Source: a virus. Taken from it: DNA of 49,524 nucleotides. The position numbers and the translations under genes are program-made. The notes beneath the pieces are model-generated. The model did no database searches. It saw only the letters and a list, made by a program, of their open reading frames with translations, and was not told the origin of the DNA. The DNA is taken from the IMG/VR virus record IMGVR_UViG_3300006163_000006, positions 1 to 49,524 of that record, one strand, 5' to 3'. Positions 22,717 to 30,275 of the stretch are shown in pieces (positions within the stretch are counted from its first letter, which is position 1; each line of letters starts with the position of its first letter).

Positions 22717-24039
22717 TTAGCGGCCCTTGTTCAGCAGATTGAACGGCATGGCGCCGCTCATGGTTTCCGGCATGGTGGTCAGCAGATTGTTGTAGACGCG
22801 TTTCTTGACCTTGTGTTCCTTGGCGTATGTACCGCCAAACGTCAAGCCGTGGCGCTCCGCTTTCAGTTGTTTGCGCGTCGCCTTTCCAGCATAGAACGCT
22901 TCGGTGTCCAGACGCGCTTGTTCCAGCGCTGCTTCGCCACGCCGCTCCATGGTCATGTCGCTGTTCCAGCGCCCGGTAAGCAGCGGCTGCTTAGAGAATA
23001 AACGCTTCAGATCGTTGAATACAGCTTTTTCGTCCCATCCACGTGGCTCAATACCGTTGATGGTTATGGAGACGCCATCCAGTCTACCCAGCTGTCCGTT
23101 CATAAGAACTTCGGCTTGGCGCGCTGTCTTCATTTTATGTGCTACGGCTTTTTCGCAGTCCCAGCCGTTGGCTACCAGCTTATCCACTTCTTCCTTAGTG
23201 GGCTGGCCGTCCGTTGTTTTGCCATTGAGCCATGCCAGAACGCGGGCTTCCAGCGCATCGAAGTCCATAGTCGCAAAACGGCGGGCGGTACGGGTCGCCA
23301 GCACGTCGGAGTTACCCTCGCCGAACAGCTTGTTGTATTGTCCCGGCGCCAGTGCTGCGTCAGGCGCAGGTTCTTTCGTATACGGGTCGCAGGCTTGGCG
23401 CGGGCCATTGTAGCGCTGGTCAAGATACTGAACGCGCTCGATGAACGCCACCATATCTTTCATATGGAAACCCTGCATGTCGCGCCATTGCTGCACAGCG
23501 GTGATCTCGCGTGGCGTGAACGCACTGATGCACGCACGACAGCGGCAGCGGGTGGCTCCATGTGTGTGTGCTGGCCCGCCCATCAGGTGAACCATCTGAG
23601 TGAAAGGGCTGGCGCCGTATTCCGCCATCTGGCGAATACGTTTCCGCCACTCAGAAAGAATTTGCGAAACGGGCTTGGAGCCAACGCGGATGCCTTGAAC
23701 CTGTACAAAAGATTCAGGTTGCGCGCCCAGCGCTGCCTGAATCTCAGAGTCGTTCTTTATTTCATCCAACGTCATGTGCATGATACGTGGACATGGTTGC
23801 GGACCGGGTCGATTGATTCGCGATTCTTTCTGATCGTTAGCCAGACGACGCATTTCTTTTATCATTTCATATTTATTTGGCAGTTCTTCCGCAGGTGTGT
23901 TTGAGACTGTACCCACCATGGATTCAAACTGCGCACGCAGCATATGCCGCGCTAACTGAGCTGCCTTTTCGCAATTTTGTATTCCTTTGTTTGGGACGCG
24001 GGCAGTAGAACCATCGCTGGATGTGATAGTTTCGTTCAT
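22717..24039 (-). CDS. 440-residue replication-region protein with polymerase-A-like motifs
   Basis: 440 residues, first gene of a unit under a strong promoter; start has AGGAGAAATAGC. The N-terminal half is helical and includes a Cys-rich patch (RCRCRAC, 164-170). Residues 258-274 read MDFDALEARVLAWLNGK, strikingly like motif A of family A polymerases, followed by GWDCEKAVAHKM. Near 389-403 RKQLKAERHGLTFGG has the R...K....G...G spacing of motif B. There is no motif C, and the A-B distance is too long, so an active polymerase is unlikely. It may be a diverged relative or a chance match. Function unknown. Confidence 0.6.
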   Translation of the reverse strand: MNETITSSDGSTARVPNKGIQNCEKAAQLARHMLRAQFESMVGTVSNTPAEELPNKYEMIKEMRRLANDQKESRINRPGPQPCPRIMHMTLDEIKNDSEIQAALGAQPESFVQVQGIRVGSKPVSQILSEWRKRIRQMAEYGASPFTQMVHLMGGPAHTHGATRCRCRACISAFTPREITAVQQWRDMQGFHMKDMVAFIERVQYLDQRYNGPRQACDPYTKEPAPDAALAPGQYNKLFGEGNSDVLATRTARRFATMDFDALEARVLAWLNGKTTDGQPTKEEVDKLVANGWDCEKAVAHKMKTARQAEVLMNGQLGRLDGVSITINGIEPRGWDEKAVFNDLKRLFSKQPLLTGRWNSDMTMERRGEAALEQARLDTEAFYAGKATRKQLKAERHGLTFGGTYAKEHKVKKRVYNNLLTTMPETMSGAMPFNLLNKGR

Positions 24040-24059
24040 GCTATTTCTCCTGATTAAAG

Positions 24060-24080
24060 GGCGCCCATTACTGGCGCCGC
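24060..24080 (-). promoter_or_regulatory. GGCGCC hairpin in the leader of the 24039 gene
   Basis: GGCGCC and GGCGCC pair around a 7-nt loop in the transcribed leader, between the promoter and the ribosome-binding site. It could regulate or stabilise the mRNA, or act as a weak terminator for the ligase gene. Confidence 0.35.
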
Positions 24081-24081
24081 C

Positions 24082-24110
24082 ATTATACCAAAAAGTTACT
24101 AATGTGGCAA
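24082..24110 (-). promoter_or_regulatory. Strong sigma-70 promoter, minus strand
   Basis: TTGCCA (24110-24105) and a perfect TATAAT (24087-24082) are 17 nt apart on the minus strand, directly behind the ligase stop. It should drive the 24039 gene and the replication cluster. One of the best sigma-70 matches in the window. Confidence 0.85.
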
Positions 24111-24111
24111 T

Positions 24112-25020
24112 TTATAAATCGCGTCTATCACGTATGCCCATATACACGGGAAAACGTGGTTTTTCGCCAGTACCGGCCGGTTGGAATTTATATTTCACGA
24201 TCTTATTCTTCCACTTGGAACGCGCCGCCCATATTTCATCGCGCTGCGCATCTGTGAACCCTGTCCCTATATTGAACTCCATGCCATTCTTTAAATCTTT
24301 AACGATAATAGCGCCGAGCGTGTCTTTGGGTATCATGTTCTCCTTGTGGCTGCTGCGCTTGCTCCGACCGCCGGCGCCCACTTTCTTTTCGTTGGCGTTG
24401 TGCTGCTGTTCTTCGAACCCGACGATCCTCGCCTCGCTGTCATCAAAAGGCTTCCACTTCATAAGGTAGCCTTCTTTCAACGTACTGCGCCCGAACTTAT
24501 ACAGCCCGGCTGGGTTGCGCAGCATTATCCCTTCGTAGCCTGCGCTGACCCACGTGTCTCTGTACCACTCCAGCTTCTCCGGGCTTTCTATCTGAACGTG
24601 CTGCCAATATTTAAGACGGGTGTCGTACTCCTTGCGCATCTCGTAACAGAACTGCTCAAGACGCGCGCTGCGCTCTTCAAAAGGTTCAAAATTTTTATTG
24701 CCGGGAGGTTTTATGAAGTAGTCGAACAAGTAAAAACCGACGCGTGGTTTTTCATCGCGCGTCATTATACCGCTACTGGTGGCGTTCCATACATCTTCGG
24801 CGGTTGGATCGCCGACCACCAGCTCGCCGTCCATGCCGTGCAGATATTTGTCACCGAACAATTTCTGCGTAAAGACATTCGGTATCAGTTTCATCGTTCT
24901 ACTTAGCAACTTTCCTTTTTCATTAATTGCGCGTATGCCATCCAGCTTCGGGCTACCCAATAGCGGATACTGCAAAAGATTGATGTCCTTAACTGTAGCT
25001 GCAAGTAACGGTTCTTTCAT
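24112..25020 (-). CDS. ATP-dependent DNA ligase
   Basis: 302 residues from ATG 25020. Motif I SPKLDGIRA contains the nucleotidylated Lys; motif III GFYLFDYF; motif IV YEGIMLRNP; motif V YLMKWKPF. Length and layout match T7-type minimal ligases (adenylation plus OB domain), the last part with FNIGTGFTDAQRDE. It seals nicks during replication and repair. GTG at 25026 is an alternative start. It ends just ahead of the 24082 promoter. Confidence 0.93.
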   Translation of the reverse strand: MKEPLLAATVKDINLLQYPLLGSPKLDGIRAINEKGKLLSRTMKLIPNVFTQKLFGDKYLHGMDGELVVGDPTAEDVWNATSSGIMTRDEKPRVGFYLFDYFIKPPGNKNFEPFEERSARLEQFCYEMRKEYDTRLKYWQHVQIESPEKLEWYRDTWVSAGYEGIMLRNPAGLYKFGRSTLKEGYLMKWKPFDDSEARIVGFEEQQHNANEKKVGAGGRSKRSSHKENMIPKDTLGAIIVKDLKNGMEFNIGTGFTDAQRDEIWAARSKWKNKIVKYKFQPAGTGEKPRFPVYMGIRDRRDL

Positions 25021-25022
25021 AA

Positions 25023-25289
25023 TCACCCCGCTGTCCTAAGTCTATTTTTCTTGCTATTGCGCAAGTTCTTTCTTCTTTCGTACATCTCCCTTTTAAACTC
25101 TGCCTCGGTAGACAGCGCCAAATCGTATTGACTCCATTCCTTAAACCGCCGCAGCGCTGGCAGTACGTATATACGCTCACCCTGCACCGCCGTCACCCTT
25201 GCTATCTCGTAATCTCCTATCATTGGCGGGAAACGTTCCGCCACACCGCGAACAAGCCGTACATAGTCGCCCTCTTTGAACTTGCTCAT
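25023..25289 (-). CDS. Small SH3-like hypothetical protein
   Basis: 88 residues. The first half looks like a small SH3-like barrel (KEGDYVRLVRG, GDYEIARVTAVQGERIYVL); the second half is a basic helix (MYERRKNLRNSKKNRLR). Overlaps the ligase start, and its own start overlaps the next gene's stop. Role unknown. Confidence 0.6.
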   Translation of the reverse strand: MSKFKEGDYVRLVRGVAERFPPMIGDYEIARVTAVQGERIYVLPALRRFKEWSQYDLALSTEAEFKREMYERRKNLRNSKKNRLRTAG

Positions 25290-25588
25290 TTGCCAACCTT
25301 ACGCCATTTAGCTAATGCCGGGCGAACAAAAGTGATATCCCACGTATTGACCTGCTCCACCGTACCGTCGGCTAGTTCTACCACCGCTACCACTTGCGGC
25401 GTCGGCGGGTCATAATTGTGGTCGCTAGTATTGAAAAAGCCGTGGAACACCGCCTCAACAGATTCCGCGTTGCGGCGTATATTCTTTTCATCGTGGTAGT
25501 ACCGTTTGACGGTCACCAATTTTCCTGAGCCTTCCAAGTTACGCTCTCCCCATTTAGCTCGCGGGTACATTGTAGTGCGGCTCGTCAT
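25286..25588 (-). CDS. Hypothetical protein
   Basis: 100 residues. Beta-rich segments (LVTVKRYYHDEKNI, SVEAVFHGFF, QVVAVVELADG, NTWDITFVRP). No recognised family. ATGA overlap with the gene after it; its start overlaps the previous gene by 35 nt. Member of the small-gene run upstream of ligase. Confidence 0.6.
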   Translation of the reverse strand: MTSRTTMYPRAKWGERNLEGSGKLVTVKRYYHDEKNIRRNAESVEAVFHGFFNTSDHNYDPPTPQVVAVVELADGTVEQVNTWDITFVRPALAKWRKVGK

Positions 25589-25787
25589 AGTATTCCACCG
25601 TGCGCCGCGCCAGTAGTAATGGATTTCGAGAATTAATCAGCCGACCCAGCGTAGCGCGCATTGTTGGCCGCACACGCGGCGCCAGCCTTACGCACGCTTC
25701 CACCACTGCCATATCGCTCGGGCGCAGCCGGCAGACCAGCGCTAACACTACCGCCACCAATAGGTCTTCACTTTCCTCTGCCGTCAC
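25554..25787 (-). CDS. Small helical hypothetical protein (GTG start)
   Basis: 77 residues; GTG start at 25787 with GGAGAG upstream. Helix-rich and Arg/Ala/Val-rich (LLVAVVLALVCRLRPSDMAV, RPTMRATLGRLI). Possibly a small DNA- or membrane-associated protein; no family recognised. Overlaps the upstream mini-membrane protein by 20 nt. Confidence 0.5.
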   Translation of the reverse strand: MTAEESEDLLVAVVLALVCRLRPSDMAVVEACVRLAPRVRPTMRATLGRLINSRNPLLLARRTVEYYDEPHYNVPAS

Positions 25788-25890
25788 GGTTACGTCTCTC
25801 CTGACAAATATGAACCAACAACATTATCAGCAATACAATAACCACGGCGGCTATGACAATGCAGTAGATTGTTAGCGCGTAGCGTAGCAT
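25768..25890 (-). CDS. Tiny single-pass membrane protein
   Basis: 40 residues. AAGGAGTAGCCC precedes ATG at 25890. Nearly all of residues 2-28 is hydrophobic (TIYCIVIAAVVIVLLIMLLV), followed by a short basic tail (QERRNRDGRGK). The ribosome-binding site lies in the end of the previous gene, as in coupled phage genes. Such small membrane proteins often inhibit host processes or affect lysis timing; none is shown here. Confidence 0.6.
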   Translation of the reverse strand: MLRYALTIYCIVIAAVVIVLLIMLLVHICQERRNRDGRGK

Positions 25891-25893
25891 GGG

Positions 25894-26214
25894 CTACTCC
25901 TTGGCTTTATTCCAGTACTCGGCTTTTATCTGCACCTGCCGGAAATTGATTTCCATGCCGAAGTAAATGAAGATGCGCTTCATGGTGTCTTCGCGCGGGT
26001 GTTGCGTTATGTCCTCCGCCAAGTTTTCAATGGTCTTGGTGCAGAGGAAGCAGCCGGTTGCGATGGTGGCGTGCGACTCATTGGAGGCGTTGATTAAGTC
26101 TACGCACACATCGCGCAGCGTGCGGTGGCTATTGCCCAGCGCTTGCAGACGCACTTTCCGGGCGATCTTCCCTAATACGTTGGCTTTGATATGTACTACG
26201 TTGTCTGACGCCAT
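25894..26214 (-). CDS. Hypothetical protein
   Basis: 106 residues. Helical, with ANVLGKIARKVRLQALGN, DVCVDLINASNESH, ATIATGCFLCTKTI (CxxC) and IFIYFGMEINFRQVQIK. No family recognised. It starts 2 nt after the stop of the winged-helix gene. Confidence 0.6.
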   Translation of the reverse strand: MASDNVVHIKANVLGKIARKVRLQALGNSHRTLRDVCVDLINASNESHATIATGCFLCTKTIENLAEDITQHPREDTMKRIFIYFGMEINFRQVQIKAEYWNKAKE

Positions 26215-26216
26215 TT

Positions 26217-26600
26217 CTATTCTCCTTCCACAAGGGCAGTGTTGAGTATATCGCGGATTTGCAGCAGTGCGTTGCGGTAGGTTTCGACGTCCGCGAGTAC
26301 CGTCGTGAACCCATCAACTAAACCGTTGTACTTCGCAGGCGAAACGACAATGTCCTTATTGGCGTTCTTCTCCGGCTTAACCGCTTCGTAGAACGGCTTG
26401 CCCGGCTTGGCCAGATAGGAGGGTTTGCCGCCAACCGAAATACGCTTACTGATGCGCTTGGCTTCCGCCAGTCGATAGAGAATGTTGCCAGCCTGTTTAT
26501 TAGAGAGCTTGGTGGCGGCCGCAATTTCTTCCATACTCATTGCTTTACCATTAGCCTCTAACGCGGCGATTACTTTGTCCGTTAGGTTGCCGTATTTCAT
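26217..26600 (-). CDS. Winged helix-turn-helix DNA-binding protein
   Basis: 127 residues. Residues 1-58 form a winged HTH: LTDKVIAALEANGKAMSMEE, IAAATKLSNKQAGNILYRLA, EAKRISKRISVGGKPSYLA. The C-terminal half is a helical segment. Likely a transcription regulator of phage or host genes; target not visible. Start overlaps the stop of the dCTP-deaminase-like gene (ATGA). Confidence 0.7.
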   Translation of the reverse strand: MKYGNLTDKVIAALEANGKAMSMEEIAAATKLSNKQAGNILYRLAEAKRISKRISVGGKPSYLAKPGKPFYEAVKPEKNANKDIVVSPAKYNGLVDGFTTVLADVETYRNALLQIRDILNTALVEGE

Positions 26601-27163
26601 TTTGGTGGTTGCTCCGTTGGTTTTGCACCTTTGACAGTGCGGTCATGGTTATAGCGTCCGCGTGCTGCGTAGCTCCTTTGATAGTCGACGGCTTCGTGCT
26701 GTAGGAAAGTCACTTGACCGATACGATCGCCCGGCCGCAGACGTATATAATGGCCGCGCGTCATATTCTTCAGCTCAAGCGTGAGGACGCTGTTGTGGAA
26801 CCCGGCGTCTATCCACCCCGCCGTTAGATGCTCCAGACCAATGCGCGCCATGGACGACTTGAGCTTGTACTCGGCGCTTAGGTTCAGCGGCATGTGGAAC
26901 ATCTGTACGCTGTGCGCCAGTAGGAATTCGCCCGGCGCCATGTCGTAACAGCCCGAGGCGTTTAGATCGACTGTTCTGGTGCGCAGCTGCGCGCCATTGT
27001 TCAATCCAAGTGTATGTCTTTGGTTTGGCTCTACGTGTTCTACCAGCAGCGTTTTTCCTAGCGTCAGATCGATGCTGCTGGCGTTTATCATGTTTTCTGT
27101 GACGTTCGTGATAACACCGCGCGCCACTAGTAGCACTAGCTGGTCGTAGCTCAACAGACTCAT
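26597..27163 (-). CDS. dCTP deaminase-like / dUTPase-like protein
   Basis: 188 residues from ATG 27163, with AAGGAAGATTTTA upstream. Family marks: INASSIDLTLG, EFLLAHSVQMFHMP, LKSSMARIGLEHLTAGWIDA (the gRSSxAR and catalytic regions), LTLELKN with the active-site Glu, and RPGDRIGQVTFL. Dcd enzymes convert dCTP to dUTP (some also to dUMP). In this phage that would feed the TS-like enzyme with dUMP. Its 5' half is translated from within the LuxR-type ORF. Confidence 0.82.
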   Translation of the reverse strand: MSLLSYDQLVLLVARGVITNVTENMINASSIDLTLGKTLLVEHVEPNQRHTLGLNNGAQLRTRTVDLNASGCYDMAPGEFLLAHSVQMFHMPLNLSAEYKLKSSMARIGLEHLTAGWIDAGFHNSVLTLELKNMTRGHYIRLRPGDRIGQVTFLQHEAVDYQRSYAARGRYNHDRTVKGAKPTEQPPK

Positions 27164-27413
27164 TAAAATCTTCCTTTTTAGGAACAATAAGACCCAGAGA
27201 AACACAGCGCATGATGGCGCCGTAAGTTGTGTCCACATCTAAAGCGCGGCGCGCTGCCGCCGCAAACTGGTTAGCCGTGCTGATGCTGATGCCCATTACC
27301 AGCGCGGCCTCATTTAATGTGTAGTCGTTGGCAAGAACCATCATCAATTCAAACGGACGCCGATTGATGTAGGAAACTTTCTTTCTACGAATAACATGAA
27401 ATGGCTTAGTCAT
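26775..27413 (-). CDS. LuxR/GerE-type HTH ORF extended over the dcd-like gene
   Basis: 212 codons. Residues ~14-78 look like a LuxR-type HTH (INRRPFELMMVLANDYTLNE, AALVMGISISTANQFAAAAR, AIMRCVSLGLI). GGAAGATC precedes the ATG. The remaining ~129 codons share DNA with the dcd-like gene in another frame of the same strand; their product is Arg/His/Ala-rich and does not look folded. Either the normal stop has been lost or the ORF runs on by chance. A sequencing error is possible. The HTH part is probably real. Confidence 0.6.
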   Translation of the reverse strand: MTKPFHVIRRKKVSYINRRPFELMMVLANDYTLNEAALVMGISISTANQFAAAARRALDVDTTYGAIMRCVSLGLIVPKKEDFNESVELRPASATSGARCYHERHRKHDKRQQHRSDARKNAAGRTRRAKPKTYTWIEQWRAAAHQNSRSKRLGLLRHGAGRIPTGAQRTDVPHAAEPKRRVQAQVVHGAHWSGASNGGVDRRRVPQQRPHA

Positions 27414-27433
27414 GATCTTCCTCTCCAGTAAGA

Positions 27434-28288
27434 TTACAACGTCTTCAATATTTCCCTTGCACTGTCCAACATGTGGCGCAGACCTTTCAGCTGCTCGTCC
27501 TTGCTGTTTACTTCAATGCGCAGATGCGAAGACGCGTCGCGCTCCTGTGCCAGCAGGCTATGCACCTTATGCAGTTCATGACGCTGCTGGAGCATGTGGT
27601 CGCCTTGCTGCTGGCGCTCGTTTTCACTGGCGCGCAACGCGGCCGTCTTTTCTTCAAACGCTTTCTTGTACTGCACAGCGTTGTGCTCAAAGTTGACAGC
27701 ACGCTCGTGCATGTTCGCCAGTTCTTTCTCCAGACTTTCAACTTTTTCCTTCAGTCTAGCATTGCAGGCTTCGTACAGTATCTCCCTGTTGTCGCGCGGG
27801 TCCGGCGCTTGGTACGGCTTGCCGATGTGAAAATCTTCGCTCGGCTCTTTATACTTGCCGACAGCACGATCCACCGATACTCCGTTCTCCGTGGCGGGTA
27901 TCAGCAGCACTGGCAGCTTTTCCCGCGCGCTCACCATATTGAAGGCGTATACCACGCAGTCTTCCATTTCCAGACCGAGCGACTGAGCCACTAGATCAGC
28001 GTATAGATATAGGTCTCCCAGTTCTTTGCGTACCTTATCGCGAGCTTCGTGTACCGTGGCGGAATTGTTGCTGGCGTTAATGCCAGATTCCAGCCGGCGC
28101 ATCTTCTTGATAAAACCTGCGACGCGGCTGGCAGTGATAACCAGTTGCACCACGGCTTCCATGAGCTCCCCCGCTTCCTCGGTCATAGCGGCGGCCCACT
28201 CCAACGGTGACCAGTCTGTGAGGCCGCCCTTCTGGTGCCACATGCCACAACGTTCCATATTCTTCTTAGCGACTTCATTGAATTGCAT
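27434..28288 (-). CDS. MazG-like pyrophosphohydrolase with long coiled-coil tail
   Basis: 284 residues. The N-terminus carries the MazG-type metal helices: MTEEAGELMEAV (Glu37-38, Glu41) and VRKELGDLYLYADLVAQSLG (Glu89, Asp92). Residues ~175-284 form a long coiled coil (LKEKVESLEKELANMHERAV...), an unusual appendage for this family. Would hydrolyse an NTP/dNTP; second such enzyme in this genome. Its start overlaps the TM/coil gene by 14 nt. Confidence 0.75.
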   Translation of the reverse strand: MQFNEVAKKNMERCGMWHQKGGLTDWSPLEWAAAMTEEAGELMEAVVQLVITASRVAGFIKKMRRLESGINASNNSATVHEARDKVRKELGDLYLYADLVAQSLGLEMEDCVVYAFNMVSAREKLPVLLIPATENGVSVDRAVGKYKEPSEDFHIGKPYQAPDPRDNREILYEACNARLKEKVESLEKELANMHERAVNFEHNAVQYKKAFEEKTAALRASENERQQQGDHMLQQRHELHKVHSLLAQERDASSHLRIEVNSKDEQLKGLRHMLDSAREILKTL

Positions 28289-28652
28289 TGTTGCTTCTCC
28301 TTGTGTTCATAAGTTCTTGCCATTGTTGTTTGAAGACGTCGTGCAACGCGCCGCGTGGTTTTACATCCGCGCAATACTGCTCCAGCCACCGCAGCAAGGC
28401 GTGGAGCGCGTGAATTTCATCAATGAGGACTTTTTGTTTGTGCAGCGCTTTAGCGTCAATGATTAAGACTTTCTTTTCTATCTCTTCCATTTGCGCCAGT
28501 AGAAAAGAGTCTCGCTTCTTGGTGACGATTTCAGTTTCGCTGAGGATTTTGTTGGCTGCTTCCGCCATGCGTTTGGCAGTGGCGCGTGTGACGGGATAGG
28601 AAAGGGCCAAACCGCAGATAAGGCCGCTGATGAATAGGACTAAGTCAAGCAT
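28275..28652 (-). CDS. Membrane-anchored coiled-coil protein
   Basis: 125 residues. One N-terminal transmembrane segment (MLDLVLFISGLICGLALSYP) is followed by a long helical region (AKRMAEAANKILSETEIVTK, EIEKKVLIIDAKALHKQ). It looks like a membrane-tethered cytoplasmic protein. ATG lies at the end of the preceding gene (8-nt overlap). Function unknown. Confidence 0.6.
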   Translation of the reverse strand: MLDLVLFISGLICGLALSYPVTRATAKRMAEAANKILSETEIVTKKRDSFLLAQMEEIEKKVLIIDAKALHKQKVLIDEIHALHALLRWLEQYCADVKPRGALHDVFKQQWQELMNTRRSNNAIQ

Positions 28653-28869
28653 CGCGCTTCACCACTGCCAGACGCGGACGCAGCGTCGGCTCCACTATTT
28701 CGCCTTTGGCGTTCATCAGCTCGTAGGTGGCGGTCTCCGCCAAGCTGGCGGCCGTGTTGTACTCGCCATCCTTGGCGTATTCCATGGCCAGCATGACCAA
28801 GTCCGCCGCTGCATCGCAGCGCTTTAGAAATTGTTCTGGCGTTATCGTTATCTTTTGCTCGTCGCTCAT
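28645..28869 (-). CDS. Small helical hypothetical protein
   Basis: 74 residues. KITITPEQFLKRCDAAADLV and AMEYAKDGEYNTAASLAETA suggest a TPR-like helix pair. ATGA overlap with the preceding gene. The longer ORF over the same bases in another frame (28640-28942) lacks a convincing start and is a shadow. Confidence 0.6.
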   Translation of the reverse strand: MSDEQKITITPEQFLKRCDAAADLVMLAMEYAKDGEYNTAASLAETATYELMNAKGEIVEPTLRPRLAVVKRDA

Positions 28870-29105
28870 TTGGGCTGCTCCGGGTTGCGACGCGCATCGT
28901 GTTCCGTCTTTGCCAGCGCGGCATACTTTTCTTCCAGCGCATCCAAGTTGCGCAAGATGTGATTGATGCTGACGGCCGCTACGCGCTTGTCATTCATAAG
29001 AATGAGGCGCTCCAGCGCCGCCAGCTGTTTACGTATCTGGCCGCCTTCCACTGTGCGGCCGTGCGGCGCTGCTACGGGCTTAGGCGTTACTTTTTTGAAC
29101 GGCAT
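28866..29105 (-). CDS. Small basic hypothetical protein
   Basis: 79 residues. Basic start (MPFKKVTPKPVAAPHGRTVE), then helices IRKQLAALERLILM and NHILRNLDALEEKYAALAKT. Overlaps the next gene's coding end by 26 nt. No family recognised. Confidence 0.55.
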   Translation of the reverse strand: MPFKKVTPKPVAAPHGRTVEGGQIRKQLAALERLILMNDKRVAAVSINHILRNLDALEEKYAALAKTEHDARRNPEQPK

Positions 29106-29340
29106 GGCTTGCCTCCTTTATGGCTGCATCGTCTACCGGCGCCACCAACTTCATCAGGCGCTCGTACACCCAGCGGCAACGCTGGAAGTCGATGTCGTAG
29201 GTTTTGGTGACTTCGCCTGTTTTGCGATTAACGCGCTTGCTGGCTTCGCGGTCCAACTGCGTCATGTGCCCGTCTAACGCGCGCAATATAGAGTGCGCTT
29301 CGTCATGCGTTAGCTTTAATTCATGAACTGGGTTGCTCAT
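29080..29340 (-). CDS. Small hypothetical protein
   Basis: 86 residues; GGAGAAGAAAG precedes the ATG. Helical: LTHDEAHSILRALDGHMTQL, DIDFQRCRWVYERLMKLV. Overlaps the zinc-finger mini gene by 20 nt. No family recognised. Confidence 0.55.
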   Translation of the reverse strand: MSNPVHELKLTHDEAHSILRALDGHMTQLDREASKRVNRKTGEVTKTYDIDFQRCRWVYERLMKLVAPVDDAAIKEASHAVQKSNA

Positions 29341-29494
29341 CTTTCTTCTCCGGAAATGGCGTTATGATGCGTTCTATGGGCGGCGCACTGTGCCCGCATT
29401 TGCAGGTGGCGCCATTCCACGAGTCCGGGCCACCTTTGCGCCAGCCACATTTCTGACAGTACGGGCGCAGTTCTTCAATGACTACATTATTCAC
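29321..29494 (-). CDS. Small zinc-ribbon protein (GTG start)
   Basis: 57 residues. The GTG at 29494 overlaps the previous stop (GTGA). Cys spacing CQKCGWRKGGPDS...CKCGH gives four candidate zinc ligands (CxxC...CxC, plus His). Typical of very small phage zinc-binding proteins that bind nucleic acid or a host protein. Confidence 0.6.
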   Translation of the reverse strand: MNNVVIEELRPYCQKCGWRKGGPDSWNGATCKCGHSAPPIERIITPFPEKKDEQPSS

Positions 29495-29727
29495 GGCAGC
29501 TCCTTTGTGTAAGGTGCCAGCGCTTCCGTCATCTCTTTGGCGTACTTCTCCAAGCTGACGGCAACGTCGTGGACTGTGATCTCAGCGTCTTCGTCTAGAA
29601 ATTTGTTGACCACGGCAACGACGTTCGCATGATTTTGCGCGTAGTAGTCCAAGCGCTGGCGGTACATGTTCTGATAAGTAGCTTCGTCCGCTGCCGTCCA
29701 TATGATTGGCGCGCGTTGTTTGTTCAT
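29491..29727 (-). CDS. Small hypothetical protein
   Basis: 78 residues from ATG 29727 (ATGA overlap with the beta-barrel gene). Helical and Tyr/Ala-rich: EATYQNMYRQRLDYYAQNHA, EITVHDVAVSLEKYAKEMTE. No family recognised. Confidence 0.55.
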   Translation of the reverse strand: MNKQRAPIIWTAADEATYQNMYRQRLDYYAQNHANVVAVVNKFLDEDAEITVHDVAVSLEKYAKEMTEALAPYTKELP

Positions 29728-30275
29728 AGCTGCCACCGAAAGCCGACGGACATGAATTCCTCGGGCACTACATGGAAAACGATAGCGGCGCGTCCGTAGG
29801 TGACTGCAACGTTAGGGACGATAACGGGCGCCCATGCTCCGACTGTTGAAAGGTGGTTACGGTAGCCGGTAACGGCGCCCACTTCGGCACCGACTTCGAT
29901 GTGTGGCAGCACCTGCCAGCTAAAACGCCGAGCAAGAAGGACAGAGCGATTGTAGTAGGAATTTTTAAACGTTGAAACACCCCAATGTTCATGCTCATAT
30001 CCTATGAGATCGTGGTTGCTGTTGTAGTCGTAGCGATTGTTGAAATGCGCGCTCCACGCACCTACATAAATATAGTCCATGTATTCTTTCTTGTCGGCGC
30101 CGCACTCATCTTTAACCATGCAACGGAACTCGGCGTCTTCGTATACCGGGCCGCCGTCGCCGAGGTAGTCTTGTGCGTGCGCTTTGGGAGTGAATAGTGA
30201 AGCAATGAAAATGAGTACAGCGATGAACAGCAGGTAAAGCAGGAGGTACTTACAAACTCTAATTAAAGGTTCCAT
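29724..30275 (-). CDS. Exported beta-barrel-like protein (PagL/PagP-like, uncertain)
   Basis: 183 residues. The signal peptide is very hydrophobic (YLLLYLLFIAVLIFIASLF) and ends AKAHA, like an AxA site. The mature part has alternating, aromatic-rich strands (DYIYVGAWSAHFNNRYDYNS, EHWGVSTFKNSYYNRSVLLA, HIEVGAEVGAVTGYRNHLST, EEFMSVGFRWQL) and ends in an aromatic-containing strand, as outer-membrane barrels do. It resembles small lipid-A-modifying barrels only loosely. It is the first gene after a strong promoter. A role in superinfection exclusion is conceivable. Confidence 0.55.
   Translation of the reverse strand: MEPLIRVCKYLLLYLLFIAVLIFIASLFTPKAHAQDYLGDGGPVYEDAEFRCMVKDECGADKKEYMDYIYVGAWSAHFNNRYDYNSNHDLIGYEHEHWGVSTFKNSYYNRSVLLARRFSWQVLPHIEVGAEVGAVTGYRNHLSTVGAWAPVIVPNVAVTYGRAAIVFHVVPEEFMSVGFRWQL

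Noticed and set aside
28640-28942. 100-residue ORF overlapping the 28645 gene
   Set aside because: The 28645 frame has ATGA coupling and a plausible protein; this frame is Arg/Ser-rich with no start signal.
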